DNA of 58,657 nt from Tenacibaculum sp. Its GTDB lineage: Bacteria; Bacteroidota; Bacteroidia; Flavobacteriales; Flavobacteriaceae. Position 1 is the stretch's first letter. The number at the start of each line of letters is the position of its first letter. Below the pieces are notes generated by a model that was not told the origin of the DNA, made no database searches, and saw only the letters and a program-made list of their open reading frames with translations. Shown here piece after piece: positions 36,636 to 45,413 of the stretch. The DNA lies in assembly GCA_020629275.1 (NCBI GenBank), contig JAHDDQ010000011.1, forward strand, positions 1 through 58,657, written 5' to 3'. A program made the translations under genes and the position numbers.

Positions 36636-37193
36636 ATGGCAAGAAAAAAAGAATATGACGAAGCTAAAGTAATCGAAAAAGCAATGGACTTGTTTTGGAG
36701 GAATGGTTACGAAAGCACATCTATGCAGCTGTTAGAGAGAGAGATGGGAATAAATAAGTTTTCCATATACTCTAGTTTTGGCAGTAAAAGTGGCGTGTTT
36801 TTAGAAAGCATAAAATGTTACAAGAAAAAATTATCAGAAATTACTGACAAACTTGATGAATCAAAAAATGGAATAGTAGGCATTAAGCAATATTTCTATG
36901 ATTTTTTGAAGTTCTCTCAAAAAGATAAAGATATGAGAGGATGTCTAATTACAAATACTGCGAATGAACTCAGTGAAACTTCTGATAGTAAAATAAAAGT
37001 TCAGCTCTCTAAATTTACCGAATATATTAGAGATCTTTTCGAAAAAAATTTAAGAACCGAGATTAATTTGACTGAAGAAATGATTCAAGAAAAAGCTGAT
37101 TATTATATTGTTTCCATGTTTGGTTTATCATCAGCTTCTAAAGTCTTCTCTGAAAATCAATTACATATTTTTATTAACAATATTTTCAAATAA
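36636..37193 (+). CDS. TetR/AcrR-family transcriptional repressor
   Basis: The 185-residue protein has the TetR helix-turn-helix (EKAMDLFWRNGYESTSMQLLEREMGINKFSIYSSFGSKSGVFLESIKCY, about 13-60) and a variable helical ligand-binding domain with a cysteine at about 102 (KDMRGCLITNTANEL). It precedes an AhpD-like gene by 60 bp on the same strand. Matching palindromes lie in front of both genes, so it probably represses itself and that gene. The inducer is unknown. Confidence 0.92.
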   Translation: MARKKEYDEAKVIEKAMDLFWRNGYESTSMQLLEREMGINKFSIYSSFGSKSGVFLESIKCYKKKLSEITDKLDESKNGIVGIKQYFYDFLKFSQKDKDMRGCLITNTANELSETSDSKIKVQLSKFTEYIRDLFEKNLRTEINLTEEMIQEKADYYIVSMFGLSSASKVFSENQLHIFINNIFK

Positions 37194-37210
37194 AAAAATT
37201 TAACCCATAA

Positions 37211-37226
37211 CTAAACGATTGTTTAG
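37211..37226. promoter_or_regulatory. Probable TetR operator, site 2
   Basis: CTAAAC-GATT-GTTTAG is a perfect 6-4-6 palindrome, extended to 8-bp arms by flanking AA and TT. It sits 27 bp before the ATG of the AhpD-like gene. Confidence 0.7.
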
Positions 37227-37253
37227 TTATTAAAATTCTAATAAATTTAAATT

Positions 37254-37805
37254 ATGAGTACATTAAAAATTCACACAATCGAATCAGCACCTCAAGAAAG
37301 TAAAAAACAATTAGAAGCATCAGTGGAAGCATTTGGTATGTTACCGAACTTACACGGAGTTCTTGCCGAATCACCTGCGTTACTTGAAGCTTATAAAACA
37401 CTACATGAGTTATTTCAGACTAAAACTTCGTTTAATGCAGAAGAATTAACTGTAGTCTGGCAAACAATTAATGTAGAACACGAATGTCATTATTGTGTTC
37501 CTGCACATACAGGTATAGCACATATGATGAAAGTTGATAACGACTTGATTGAAGCTTTAAGAAATTCTGACGAATTATCAAATCCTAAACTACAAACCTT
37601 ACATGAGACTACACTGATCTTGGTTAGAAATAGAGGAAACATAAACGACAAAGATTTAAAGGCCTTTTATGATGCAGGCTATACACAAAAACATTTACTA
37701 GAAATCATACTTGGTTTATCTCAAAAAGTGATTAGTAATTATACCAATCATGTTGCTAAAACACCTGTTGATGCACCTTTTGAAAAATTTGCTTGGTCAA
37801 AATAA
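37254..37805 (+). CDS. Carboxymuconolactone decarboxylase/AhpD-like family protein
   Basis: The 183-residue protein has the AhpD-fold catalytic motif E-x-x-C-x-x-C-x-x-x-H as VEHECHYCVPAHTG, with C78, C81 and H85. The rest is helical, as in the alkylhydroperoxidase AhpD core. Members act as thiol peroxidases or decarboxylases. The intact CxxC favours a redox role. Control by the adjacent TetR repressor suggests response to an electrophile or oxidant, but this is inference. A terminator follows 22 bp after the stop. Confidence 0.87.
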   Translation: MSTLKIHTIESAPQESKKQLEASVEAFGMLPNLHGVLAESPALLEAYKTLHELFQTKTSFNAEELTVVWQTINVEHECHYCVPAHTGIAHMMKVDNDLIEALRNSDELSNPKLQTLHETTLILVRNRGNINDKDLKAFYDAGYTQKHLLEIILGLSQKVISNYTNHVAKTPVDAPFEKFAWSK

Positions 37806-37827
37806 TCAGTATAATAATTAAAACATT

Positions 37828-37863
37828 AAAAAGCCCAGACAGATACTTGTCTGGGCTTTTTAA
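37828..37863 (+). terminator. Terminator after the AhpD-like gene
   Basis: Arms AAAAAGCCCAGACA and TGTCTGGGCTTTTT, with mismatches only next to the loop, end in a T-run. Confidence 0.88.
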
Positions 37864-37924
37864 CATTAATTTAAGATAGGTAACTTTTTTGCTTTTAGTA
37901 ACTTGCTTCAAATATTAAATACTC

Positions 37925-40765
37925 ATGATAAAAAATAAACTTGTAATTCTTAGTGTGCTCTTACTAATTTGGAGTTGTAACACTAATGAAAAACAGCCAA
38001 AAAAAACCAATTTAAAAATTGACTATGAAAAGATAACACTAGATAATGGCCTAGATGTTATTTTTCATGTAGATAAATCAGACCCTATTGTTGCTGTTGA
38101 ACTTATGGTACATGTTGGATCTGCAAGAGAGATAGAAGGGAGAACAGGTTTTGCTCACTTATTTGAACATTTACTATTTTTAGAATCTGAAAATTTAGGT
38201 AAAGGAGGTTTAGATAAAATGAGCGCCAGAATAGGTGGTTCTGGAGCTAATGGATCTACATCTAGAGATCGTACAAACTATCTTCAAACCGTTCCTAATG
38301 ATGCTTTAGAAAAAATGATTTGGGCTGAAGCTGATAAACTAGGTTGGTTTATAAATACAGTAACTAATCCTGTTCTAGCAAAAGAGAAACAAGTTGTAAA
38401 AAACGAGAAAAGACAAAGTGTTGATAATAGACCATATGGACACAGACAATATGTTATTGGTAAAAACTTATACCCTAAAGATCATCCGTACAACTGGCAA
38501 GTAATCGGTTCTTTGAAAGATTTACAAGATGCTACCTTAGATGATGTTAAAAATTTCTTTAAAAAATGGTATGTTCCCAATAATTCAACATTGGTGCTAT
38601 CTGGAGACTTTGATGTTCAACAAGCTAAAGAATGGGTACATAAATATTTTGATGAAATCCCTAGAGGAGGTGAAATAGCAGCTATTCAAAAAAAGCCAGG
38701 AGAAGTAAAAAAGACAAAATACCTGTATTATGAAGATAATTTTGCTAGGCTTCCAGAACTGACTTTAACTTGGCCAGCTGTTGAACAATATCATAAAGAT
38801 GCATATGCTTTAGATATTCTTGCTGAATACTTAACTTCTGGTAAAAATGCGCCTTTGAATAAAGTTTTAGTAGATGATCTTAAACTTACTTCATCTACAA
38901 CTATGTTTAATTTTAACTCCGAAATAGCTGGACAAGTTCAACTTATTGTAAGAGCATTTAAAAACACAAAATTAGATGATGTAAAAAAAGGAATCGATGA
39001 TGCTTTTCTAAATTTCGAAAAAAATGGTATCCCTGTAAAAGACTTAAATCGTATTAAAGCGGGAATCGAAACCGATTTTTATCAAAGCTTGTCGAGTGTC
39101 TTAGGTAAAGGAACTCGTTTAGCTTCATACAACACTTACACAAATGATCCTGGCTATGTTACTACTGAATTAAATAGAACTTTAGCTGTTACTGCTCAAG
39201 ATGTAATGAATGCATATAACAATTATATAAAAGATAAAAATTTTATTGCTACAAGCTTTGTTCCTAAAAACGATAAAGGATTAGCATTAACAAACTCAAT
39301 AGAGGCAGAAGTTATAGAGGAAAAAATTGTTAATGGAGCAGAAGAAACATTTGACCCTTCTGTTGCTGCTAATTATGAAAAAACTCCATCAAATTTTGAT
39401 CGTTCAATTGAGCCTGATTATGGTAAAACGCCAGAAATGAGAGTGCCTGAAGTATGGGAAGATAAATTAAATAATGGTTTAAAAGTTTACGGTATTCAAA
39501 ATAAAGAAGTTCCGCTAGTTCAATTCAACTTAGTTATTAGCGGTGGACAATTATTAGAAAATCTAAACAAAACAGGAATAGCTAATCTAACAGCAAGATT
39601 ACTGGAAAAAGGAACTAAAAATAAAACTGTTAGTGAACTTGAAGATGCTTTAGCACAACTAGGCGCTTCTGTATTCATATATGCCAGAAAAGATAACATT
39701 ACCATATCAGGTACAACATTAGCAAAAAACTATGTGAAGACATTGCAACTAACTCAGGAAATGTTACTTGAACCTAGATGGGATACTGCTGAATTTGAGC
39801 TGCTTAAAAATGATATTATTACCAGACTAAGACAACAAGAAGCTAGTCCGAATGCAATTGCATCCAACAATTTCAATAAATTAATATACGGTGAAGACAA
39901 TATTAAATCCAAAAACTTATTAGGAACCATAAGTTCTGTAAAGGCTACTACAATTGACGATATAAAAGCCTACTATAATAACTATGTTTCGCCTTCTGTA
40001 TCTAAAATACTTATAGTTGGAGATATAAATAAGAAGCAAGTATTAAGCTCATTAAAATCGATAGAAAGTAATTGGGCTTCTAAAGAAGTAACCATACCAA
40101 CTTTAGAAGCTCCTAAAACTCCTGAAAAATCTAAAATATACTTTTATGATATTCCAAATGCAAAGCAGTCTCAATTGCGATTCGGAGCACCTGCTTTAGC
40201 TTTTAATGATCCTGATTATTATCCTGCTACAGTTATGAACTATATCTTAGGTGGTGGTGGATTTGCTTCACAATTAACACAACAATTACGAGAAGGAAAA
40301 GGGTATACTTATGGTATCCGTTCTCGTTTTTTAGGTTCAAAAAATGATGGTACTTTTATGATTTCTAGTGGAGTAAGAAGTAATGTAACGCTTGAAGCTT
40401 CTCAGTTAGTAAAAAATATTTTAAAGAATTATCCTGAAAACTACACTGAAAAAGATTTAGCGACTACAAAAGGCTTTTTAATTAAAAGTAATGCTAGAGC
40501 TTTTGAAACAATGCGAGCTAAACTTACAATGTTAGACAATATTAGTGAATACGGTTTAAGTACTGATTATGTTAAAGATAGGGAAGCAATCGTAAAAAAC
40601 ATGACCGTTAATAAAATCCAAAATCTTGCAAAAACCTATTTAAATCCAGATAAAATGATTTGGTTAGTTGTAGGTGATGCTGAAACACAATTAAAACGAA
40701 TGAAGGAGCTAGGCTTTGGAGAGCCTATATTATTGAATGATTTACAAATTCCAGTAAAACAATAA
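37925..40765 (+). CDS. M16-family zinc metallopeptidase, lipoprotein, two-half form
   Basis: The 946-residue protein has a lipoprotein signal with Cys18 (LLLIWSC). The N-terminal half holds the inverted zinc motif H78-L-F-E-H82 and the downstream Glu region (EKQVVKNEKRQSVDNRPYG). The C-terminal half is a second M16 pair, with the R/Y motif in QQLREGKGYTYGIRSRF, and lacks the zinc motif, as is usual for the partner half. It probably degrades peptides in the periplasm as a fused, clam-shell enzyme. It is monocistronic with a terminator after the stop. Confidence 0.92.
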   Translation: MIKNKLVILSVLLLIWSCNTNEKQPKKTNLKIDYEKITLDNGLDVIFHVDKSDPIVAVELMVHVGSAREIEGRTGFAHLFEHLLFLESENLGKGGLDKMSARIGGSGANGSTSRDRTNYLQTVPNDALEKMIWAEADKLGWFINTVTNPVLAKEKQVVKNEKRQSVDNRPYGHRQYVIGKNLYPKDHPYNWQVIGSLKDLQDATLDDVKNFFKKWYVPNNSTLVLSGDFDVQQAKEWVHKYFDEIPRGGEIAAIQKKPGEVKKTKYLYYEDNFARLPELTLTWPAVEQYHKDAYALDILAEYLTSGKNAPLNKVLVDDLKLTSSTTMFNFNSEIAGQVQLIVRAFKNTKLDDVKKGIDDAFLNFEKNGIPVKDLNRIKAGIETDFYQSLSSVLGKGTRLASYNTYTNDPGYVTTELNRTLAVTAQDVMNAYNNYIKDKNFIATSFVPKNDKGLALTNSIEAEVIEEKIVNGAEETFDPSVAANYEKTPSNFDRSIEPDYGKTPEMRVPEVWEDKLNNGLKVYGIQNKEVPLVQFNLVISGGQLLENLNKTGIANLTARLLEKGTKNKTVSELEDALAQLGASVFIYARKDNITISGTTLAKNYVKTLQLTQEMLLEPRWDTAEFELLKNDIITRLRQQEASPNAIASNNFNKLIYGEDNIKSKNLLGTISSVKATTIDDIKAYYNNYVSPSVSKILIVGDINKKQVLSSLKSIESNWASKEVTIPTLEAPKTPEKSKIYFYDIPNAKQSQLRFGAPALAFNDPDYYPATVMNYILGGGGFASQLTQQLREGKGYTYGIRSRFLGSKNDGTFMISSGVRSNVTLEASQLVKNILKNYPENYTEKDLATTKGFLIKSNARAFETMRAKLTMLDNISEYGLSTDYVKDREAIVKNMTVNKIQNLAKTYLNPDKMIWLVVGDAETQLKRMKELGFGEPILLNDLQIPVKQ

Positions 40766-40780
40766 ACCTTACTTTACAAG

Positions 40781-40819
40781 AAATAAAAAAGCCCTCTTTA
40801 AAGAGGGCTTTTTTTATTT
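40781..40819. terminator. Bidirectional terminator between the M16 peptidase and fabD
   Basis: A long palindrome with core AAAAAAGCCCTCTTT/AAAGAGGGCTTTTTT has T-runs on both strands. It serves two convergent genes. Confidence 0.88.
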
Positions 40820-40835
40820 CTTGGTCTCCTAGTAT

Positions 40836-41720
40836 CTATTCAATATTTGCCGCACTAGCAGTAACCGACCTATCTATTTTTCTCATTAAGCCTTGTAAAA
40901 CTTTACCTGGTCCTACTTCAATAAACTCAGTACCGCCATCAGTAATCATTTGCTGAACAGATTGTGTCCAACGAACTGCACCAGTTAACTGAGCTATCAA
41001 ATTCTGTTTAATCTCAATTGGATCTGTAATCGCTTTTGCAGCCACATTTTGGTATACTGGACAAATCGGTGTATTAAATGTTGTTTCTTCAATTGCTTTT
41101 GCCAACTCTTCTCTTGCTGGTTCCATTAAAGGAGAATGAAAAGCACCACCTACTGGTAAAACTAAGGCTCTTTTTGCTCCTTTAGCTTTCAAAGCTTCAC
41201 ATGCAGCGTTAATTGCATCAACTTCTCCAGAAATTACTAATTGTCCAGGGCAATTGTAATTTGCCGCAACCACTACTCCATCTATCGTTTCGCATATCTC
41301 TTCAACTACTTCATCTTCTAACCCCAAAACTGCCGCCATTGTTGAGGACTGTTTTTCACAAGCTTTTTGCATAGCTGTAGCTCTTTTTGCTACTAATTGC
41401 AATCCATCTTCAAAAGTTAAAGCATTACTAGCTACAAGAGCAGAAAATTCACCTAAAGAATGTCCGGCAACCATTTCTGGTTTAAAATTATCTCCTAAAA
41501 TTTTGGCTAAAATTACAGAATGCAAAAAAATTGCTGGTTGTGTAACCTTTGTCTGTTTTAATGCTTCTGCTGATCCTTCAAACATTATGTCTGTTATACT
41601 GAATCCTAAAATATCGTTTGCTTTCTCGAAAAGTTCTTGTGCTTGGGGAAATTTCTCATATAAATCTAATCCCATTCCTGTAAACTGGGCTCCTTGTCCA
41701 GGAAAAACATATGCTTTCAT
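40836..41720 (-). CDS. fabD: Malonyl-CoA:ACP transacylase FabD
   Basis: The 294-residue enzyme starts KAYVFPGQGAQFTGMG and has the nucleophile motif GHSLGEF with Ser88, the Arg region ATAMQKA, the catalytic His in VGGAFHSPLM and the Gln motif VYQNV. It loads malonate on acyl carrier protein for fatty acid synthesis. It is alone on its strand here, not in a fab cluster, and divergent from the queuosine-precursor transporter. Confidence 0.97.
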   Translation of the reverse strand: MKAYVFPGQGAQFTGMGLDLYEKFPQAQELFEKANDILGFSITDIMFEGSAEALKQTKVTQPAIFLHSVILAKILGDNFKPEMVAGHSLGEFSALVASNALTFEDGLQLVAKRATAMQKACEKQSSTMAAVLGLEDEVVEEICETIDGVVVAANYNCPGQLVISGEVDAINAACEALKAKGAKRALVLPVGGAFHSPLMEPAREELAKAIEETTFNTPICPVYQNVAAKAITDPIEIKQNLIAQLTGAVRWTQSVQQMITDGGTEFIEVGPGKVLQGLMRKIDRSVTASAANIE

Positions 41721-41788
41721 AAATTACTTTTTGTCATTTGTTTTATAATGCAAACATAATCAATTTAAATTTTGTTATTTTCGTTGTT

Positions 41789-42493
41789 ATGACTGAGAAA
41801 GACAAATCGCTTGCACAAAATATATACTTAATTTTAGCTGCATTATTTATAGCTTCTCTAGTAGCTTCAAACTTAATATTTCAAAAATTTTTTTACTGGT
41901 ATCCTTTTAATATTGAGATTTTTGATGTTAAATTATTTGAAATTTCTGTGGGTTTATTACCATATCCTATAACTTTTTTAATTACTGATATTTTATCTGA
42001 AATTTATGGTAAAAAGAAGGCTAATCAAGTAGTTATAGCTGGTATTTTTGCCTCATTGTTTTCTTTAGGAATAGTCTTTGTTGGCACACATGCACCAGCA
42101 ACATCATGGTCACCCGTGAGTGATGCTACTTTTAATATTGTTTTTGGTGCAACACCTTTGGCTGTATTTGCTTCAATGTTAGCCTATTTATTTGCTCAAT
42201 TTATCGATATAAAAGTCTACCACTTCTGGAAAGATTTCACTAAAGGAAAACATTTATGGCTACGAAATAATTTTTCAACGTTCTCTTCTCAATTCATAGA
42301 TACGCTAACAGTACTAGTTTTATTATGCTCTTTTAAAATTATAGCTTGGGATAAATTTCTTGGTTTATTATTAAGCGGCGTATTATTTAAAATGTTAATA
42401 GCTGCACTGGATACACCTTTTTTGTATATTTCTGTCTACTTCTTTAAAAAGAAGTTTAACTTGCAACACGGCGAAGAAATTGAAAATATTTAA
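41789..42493 (+). CDS. Queuosine precursor transporter (YhhQ/QPTR family)
   Basis: The ATG at 41789 gives a 234-residue protein. The frame is open 17 codons further upstream, but those codons look like promoter DNA. Six or so membrane helices are seen, with the family motifs SNLIFQKFFYWYPF, PYPITFLITDILSEIYGKKKANQVV, LFAQFIDIKVYHFWKDFTKGKHLWLRNNFSTFSSQFIDT. The family imports preQ0/preQ1 for the tRNA modification queuosine. It is 17 bp upstream of the MscS gene. Confidence 0.9.
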   Translation: MTEKDKSLAQNIYLILAALFIASLVASNLIFQKFFYWYPFNIEIFDVKLFEISVGLLPYPITFLITDILSEIYGKKKANQVVIAGIFASLFSLGIVFVGTHAPATSWSPVSDATFNIVFGATPLAVFASMLAYLFAQFIDIKVYHFWKDFTKGKHLWLRNNFSTFSSQFIDTLTVLVLLCSFKIIAWDKFLGLLLSGVLFKMLIAALDTPFLYISVYFFKKKFNLQHGEEIENI

Positions 42494-42510
42494 TTAACAA
42501 TCATATCCTT

Positions 42511-43776
42511 TTGAATAAATTTTTCTACAAACTATTGAGAGATTATACTAATATTTCTCACGACACTGCAGCATTCTTAAACGTATTTTGTAACCTATTT
42601 GTAATTGCTGTTTTAGGTTTTATATTATTTAAAATATTAAGATACTACGGAAGTAAATTCATTCGTAAAATTGCGAATAAAACAAAAACACAATTTGATG
42701 ATATTCTAGTTAAGAATGCTTTCTTTTTACGGTTTAGTAGAGTTCTAATTTTTGTGTCTTTATCTTCTCTCACAAAGTATATTCTTACTGATTTTCCAGA
42801 ATTACTGAACCATGCAGAACGATTAATTAATTTATGTATTCTGTTTAGTTTTTTAATATTAATAAGGAGTGTGCTTTCTAGTATTAAAGATTATTTAAGA
42901 ACACTTTCTGCATTTAGGGATAAACCTTTGGAAAGTTATGTACAAATCTTCATGATTTTTCTTTGGGTTATAGGTTTTGTTATTTCATTCTCTATAATTA
43001 CAGAAAAACCATTACTTCGTTTCTTTACAGCTTTAGGGGCTTTTTCTGCTGTTTTATTACTTATTTTTAAAGATACTATCCTTGGTTTTGTAGCTAGTAT
43101 ACAAATCTCTGTATATGATACTGTTCGTTTGCAAGATTGGATTACTATGACAAAATATGGTGCAGATGGAAACGTAATTGAAATAAATTTGACTTCTGTG
43201 ATTGTTAAAAATTTTGACAATACTGTTACTAGTATTCCAACCTATTCTTTAATCTCAGACTCATTCAAAAATTGGAGAGCGATGAATCATTCTGGAGGAA
43301 GAAGAATGAAAAGAGCTATCTTAATAAAAATTAACAGCATTCATTTTGTTACAGATGGAGAAATAGAAAATTATAAGAAAATTGAACTTATTAAAACATA
43401 TACTTCTCAAATTGTTAAAGAAATAGAAGATTATAATACTTCAAATAACATAGACAAATCTTTATTGATTAACGGACGAAATCTTACTAATTTTGGTATG
43501 TTCAGAAAATATTTAGACATTTATTTAGAACAACATCCTAAAATTAATCAGGAATTACTTTTTATGAGTCGACAATTGGAACCTACTGCAGAAGGAATAC
43601 CATTAGAAATATATGCTTTTAGTAGTCAGAAAGAATGGCCTATTTATGAGCGAATAATGGCTGATATTTTTGATCATATCTTTGCAAGCGTTCCTTATTT
43701 TAATTTAGAAATTTTTGAAAATCCTACAGGGAAAGATATCGCTAATCTAAAAATTAATAGCCGTGTTGAAGAATAA
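42511..43776 (+). CDS. MscS-family mechanosensitive channel (YbdG-like)
   Basis: The protein of 421 residues has five membrane helices in the first 185 residues, then the pore helix (FFTALGAFSAVLLLIFKDTILGFVASIQI) and the cytoplasmic beta domain. The latter has the YbdG-type motif DWITMTKYGADGNVIEINLTSVIVKNFDNTVTSIPTYSLISDSFKNWRAM. The long C-terminal cytoplasmic part also fits YbdG/MscM. The start is TTG at 42511, since no ATG or GTG lies near. It protects against hypo-osmotic shock. Its end overlaps the ABC permease by 14 bp. Confidence 0.88.
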   Translation: MNKFFYKLLRDYTNISHDTAAFLNVFCNLFVIAVLGFILFKILRYYGSKFIRKIANKTKTQFDDILVKNAFFLRFSRVLIFVSLSSLTKYILTDFPELLNHAERLINLCILFSFLILIRSVLSSIKDYLRTLSAFRDKPLESYVQIFMIFLWVIGFVISFSIITEKPLLRFFTALGAFSAVLLLIFKDTILGFVASIQISVYDTVRLQDWITMTKYGADGNVIEINLTSVIVKNFDNTVTSIPTYSLISDSFKNWRAMNHSGGRRMKRAILIKINSIHFVTDGEIENYKKIELIKTYTSQIVKEIEDYNTSNNIDKSLLINGRNLTNFGMFRKYLDIYLEQHPKINQELLFMSRQLEPTAEGIPLEIYAFSSQKEWPIYERIMADIFDHIFASVPYFNLEIFENPTGKDIANLKINSRVEE

Positions 43777-44839
43777 TTCTTTACATACGCTTGCGCTATC
43801 AAAATTCAAAAAAAGTAAAACTGGTATGCTTAGTTTGAGTTATATTATCTTGTGTGGTTTAATAGCTATGTTCTGTTATGTATTAGCTCCAGATAATACT
43901 AATTCAGCTAATACAATGCATCTTGAAATCCATTCTAAACCTCCTGGTTTTAAAGCATTAATGTTAAAAATTCCAACTGAAAAGACAACAAAGCAGGCAT
44001 TATTTTCTAAAATAATCTATGGGAAAACAGCTAATTACGAAGAACTTCCTATTACAAATTATTCGTTTAATGAAAACCAACTGGAAGTAATTAAATATTC
44101 AGACGGATTGTCTAAAAAGTTTAGTTTAAGCTTATTTGATGATAATCCGCAAGAATTTATTGTTGAGAAGAAATTTTACTTAGGTACGGATAAATATGGA
44201 AGAGACTTATTAAGTCGGTTGCTGATTGGAACTAGAATATCTTTTTTTATTGGTTTTATCGCTGTATTCATATCACTTGCTATAGGTATTCCTATTGGTG
44301 CAATTGCAGGGTATTTTGGAGGGAAAACTGATATTCTAATTATGTGGTTTATTAATATTACATGGTCTATACCTACACTTTTGCTTGTTATTGCTATTAC
44401 ATTGACTTTAGGTAAAGGGTTTTGGCAAGTTTTTATAGCTGTTGGTTTAACTATGTGGGTTGAAGTAGCACGTGTCGTAAGAGGGCAAGTAATAACTACT
44501 AAACAGCAACAATATGTCGAAGCTGCTAAAGCACTTGGATATTCTGATTCAAGGATAATTTTTAAGCATATATTGCCTAATATTTTAGCTCCTATTATTG
44601 TTATCTCAGCTGCAAATTTTGCTTCTGCTATACTTATTGAAAGTGGATTGAGTTTTCTTGGCATTGGCGCCCAACCTCCTACACCTTCGTGGGGTGCTAT
44701 GATTAAAAATCATTATAATTATATCGTATTAGGCAAGCCTTTCTTAGCCTTAATTCCTGGTATCGCAATAATGAGTTTAGTTATGGCATTTATGTTATTG
44801 GGAAACACATTAAGAGATGCGTTGGATGTGAAAACTTAA
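43763..44839 (+). CDS. ABC transporter permease, OppC/DppC type
   Basis: The 358-residue protein starts at a GTG overlapping the previous gene by 14 bp. It has one N-terminal helix (LSYIILCGLIAMFCYVLAP), a periplasmic insert of about 100 residues that is longer than in OppC, and a five-helix permease domain. The domain contains the EAA loop VEAAKALGYSDSRIIFKHILPNILAPIIV, where the ATPase docks. The class moves oligopeptides or metals inward. No OppB, OppD/F or binding-protein gene is adjacent, so partners must be encoded elsewhere. Separate oppC-like genes are common in flavobacteria. Confidence 0.88.
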   Translation: MLKNNSLHTLALSKFKKSKTGMLSLSYIILCGLIAMFCYVLAPDNTNSANTMHLEIHSKPPGFKALMLKIPTEKTTKQALFSKIIYGKTANYEELPITNYSFNENQLEVIKYSDGLSKKFSLSLFDDNPQEFIVEKKFYLGTDKYGRDLLSRLLIGTRISFFIGFIAVFISLAIGIPIGAIAGYFGGKTDILIMWFINITWSIPTLLLVIAITLTLGKGFWQVFIAVGLTMWVEVARVVRGQVITTKQQQYVEAAKALGYSDSRIIFKHILPNILAPIIVISAANFASAILIESGLSFLGIGAQPPTPSWGAMIKNHYNYIVLGKPFLALIPGIAIMSLVMAFMLLGNTLRDALDVKT

Positions 44840-44845
44840 CTTTTA

Positions 44846-44879
44846 ATAGAAGTATTATTTGGCTAAATAATACTTCTAT
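44846..44879. terminator. Bidirectional terminator between the ABC permease and the GG-leader peptide gene
   Basis: Perfect 15-bp arms (ATAGAAGTATTATTT and its complement) flank a 4-base loop. Convergent genes end on each side. Confidence 0.78.
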
Positions 44880-44898
44880 CTTAGTTTATTAAAATATT

Positions 44899-45093
44899 CT
44901 AAAAAATTATATACCCTCCATTTCCATCGCAAACTCCTTGATCTCCTGGAGCACCACATGGTCTTACTGAACCATCAAATAATCTTTGACAAAGTGTAAA
45001 ACAAGATTCATTAAAATTAAATCTTCCTCCATTTACTTCTTTTTGTTCAGTAACATTTAATTCCTTCCCCAAATTTAAAATTGATTTTTTCAT
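44899..45093 (-). CDS. Putative GG-leader ribosomal peptide (RiPP or bacteriocin-like precursor)
   Basis: The 64-residue product has a charged, amphipathic leader (MKKSILNLGKELNVTEQKEVNGG) ending in the double-glycine site at 22-23, as cut by C39-peptidase ABC exporters. The remaining 41 residues carry four cysteines (C31, C35, C46, C55), many glycines and an aromatic, hydrophobic end (GGYIIF). No maturase or exporter is adjacent. The leader resembles that of the peptide at 53686, 8.6 kb away. A promoter element and a leader of about 110 nt lie upstream. Translation is likely but no product is known. Confidence 0.6.
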   Translation of the reverse strand: MKKSILNLGKELNVTEQKEVNGGRFNFNESCFTLCQRLFDGSVRPCGAPGDQGVCDGNGGYIIF

Positions 45094-45413
45094 ACTAAAT
45101 AAAATTTAAAATTATAATTCCTTGAACACTTTTAAGACAGTCAAGATTTCAGTCTCTTTTCGCGAAAAACGCCTTTAATCAGTATTACATTACTGAAAAT
45201 CGACTGATTCAAAACTATTTAGAAGTAATGAAAATTAAAAACAAACCTTATTTCAATTTATAAATTGATAGAGATAAAAATCATTATACTGGTATTTCTC
45301 TTTTAATGAATTAGTCATTCTATATTATCCAACAAAATCATAGAAAAGGAATAGATATTCTTCTCTATATTTGTTTAAAAATTGATTTATTATTTTATCA
45401 TTTAACTTCATAT
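45094..45413. promoter_or_regulatory. 320-bp divergent region with promoters for the GG peptide and the thioesterase
   Basis: No gene is seen. For the minus-strand peptide a TAGTTTTG element lies at 45210-45217, with TTG 24 bp upstream, slightly long. The leader downstream of it contains a hairpin TCAGTA/TACTGA (45179-45196) and a perfect 12-bp palindrome TTTTCGCGAAAA at 45157-45168. For the plus-strand thioesterase TATATTTG lies at 45366-45373, 40 bp before its ATG, with no TTG at the expected spacing. Confidence 0.5.
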
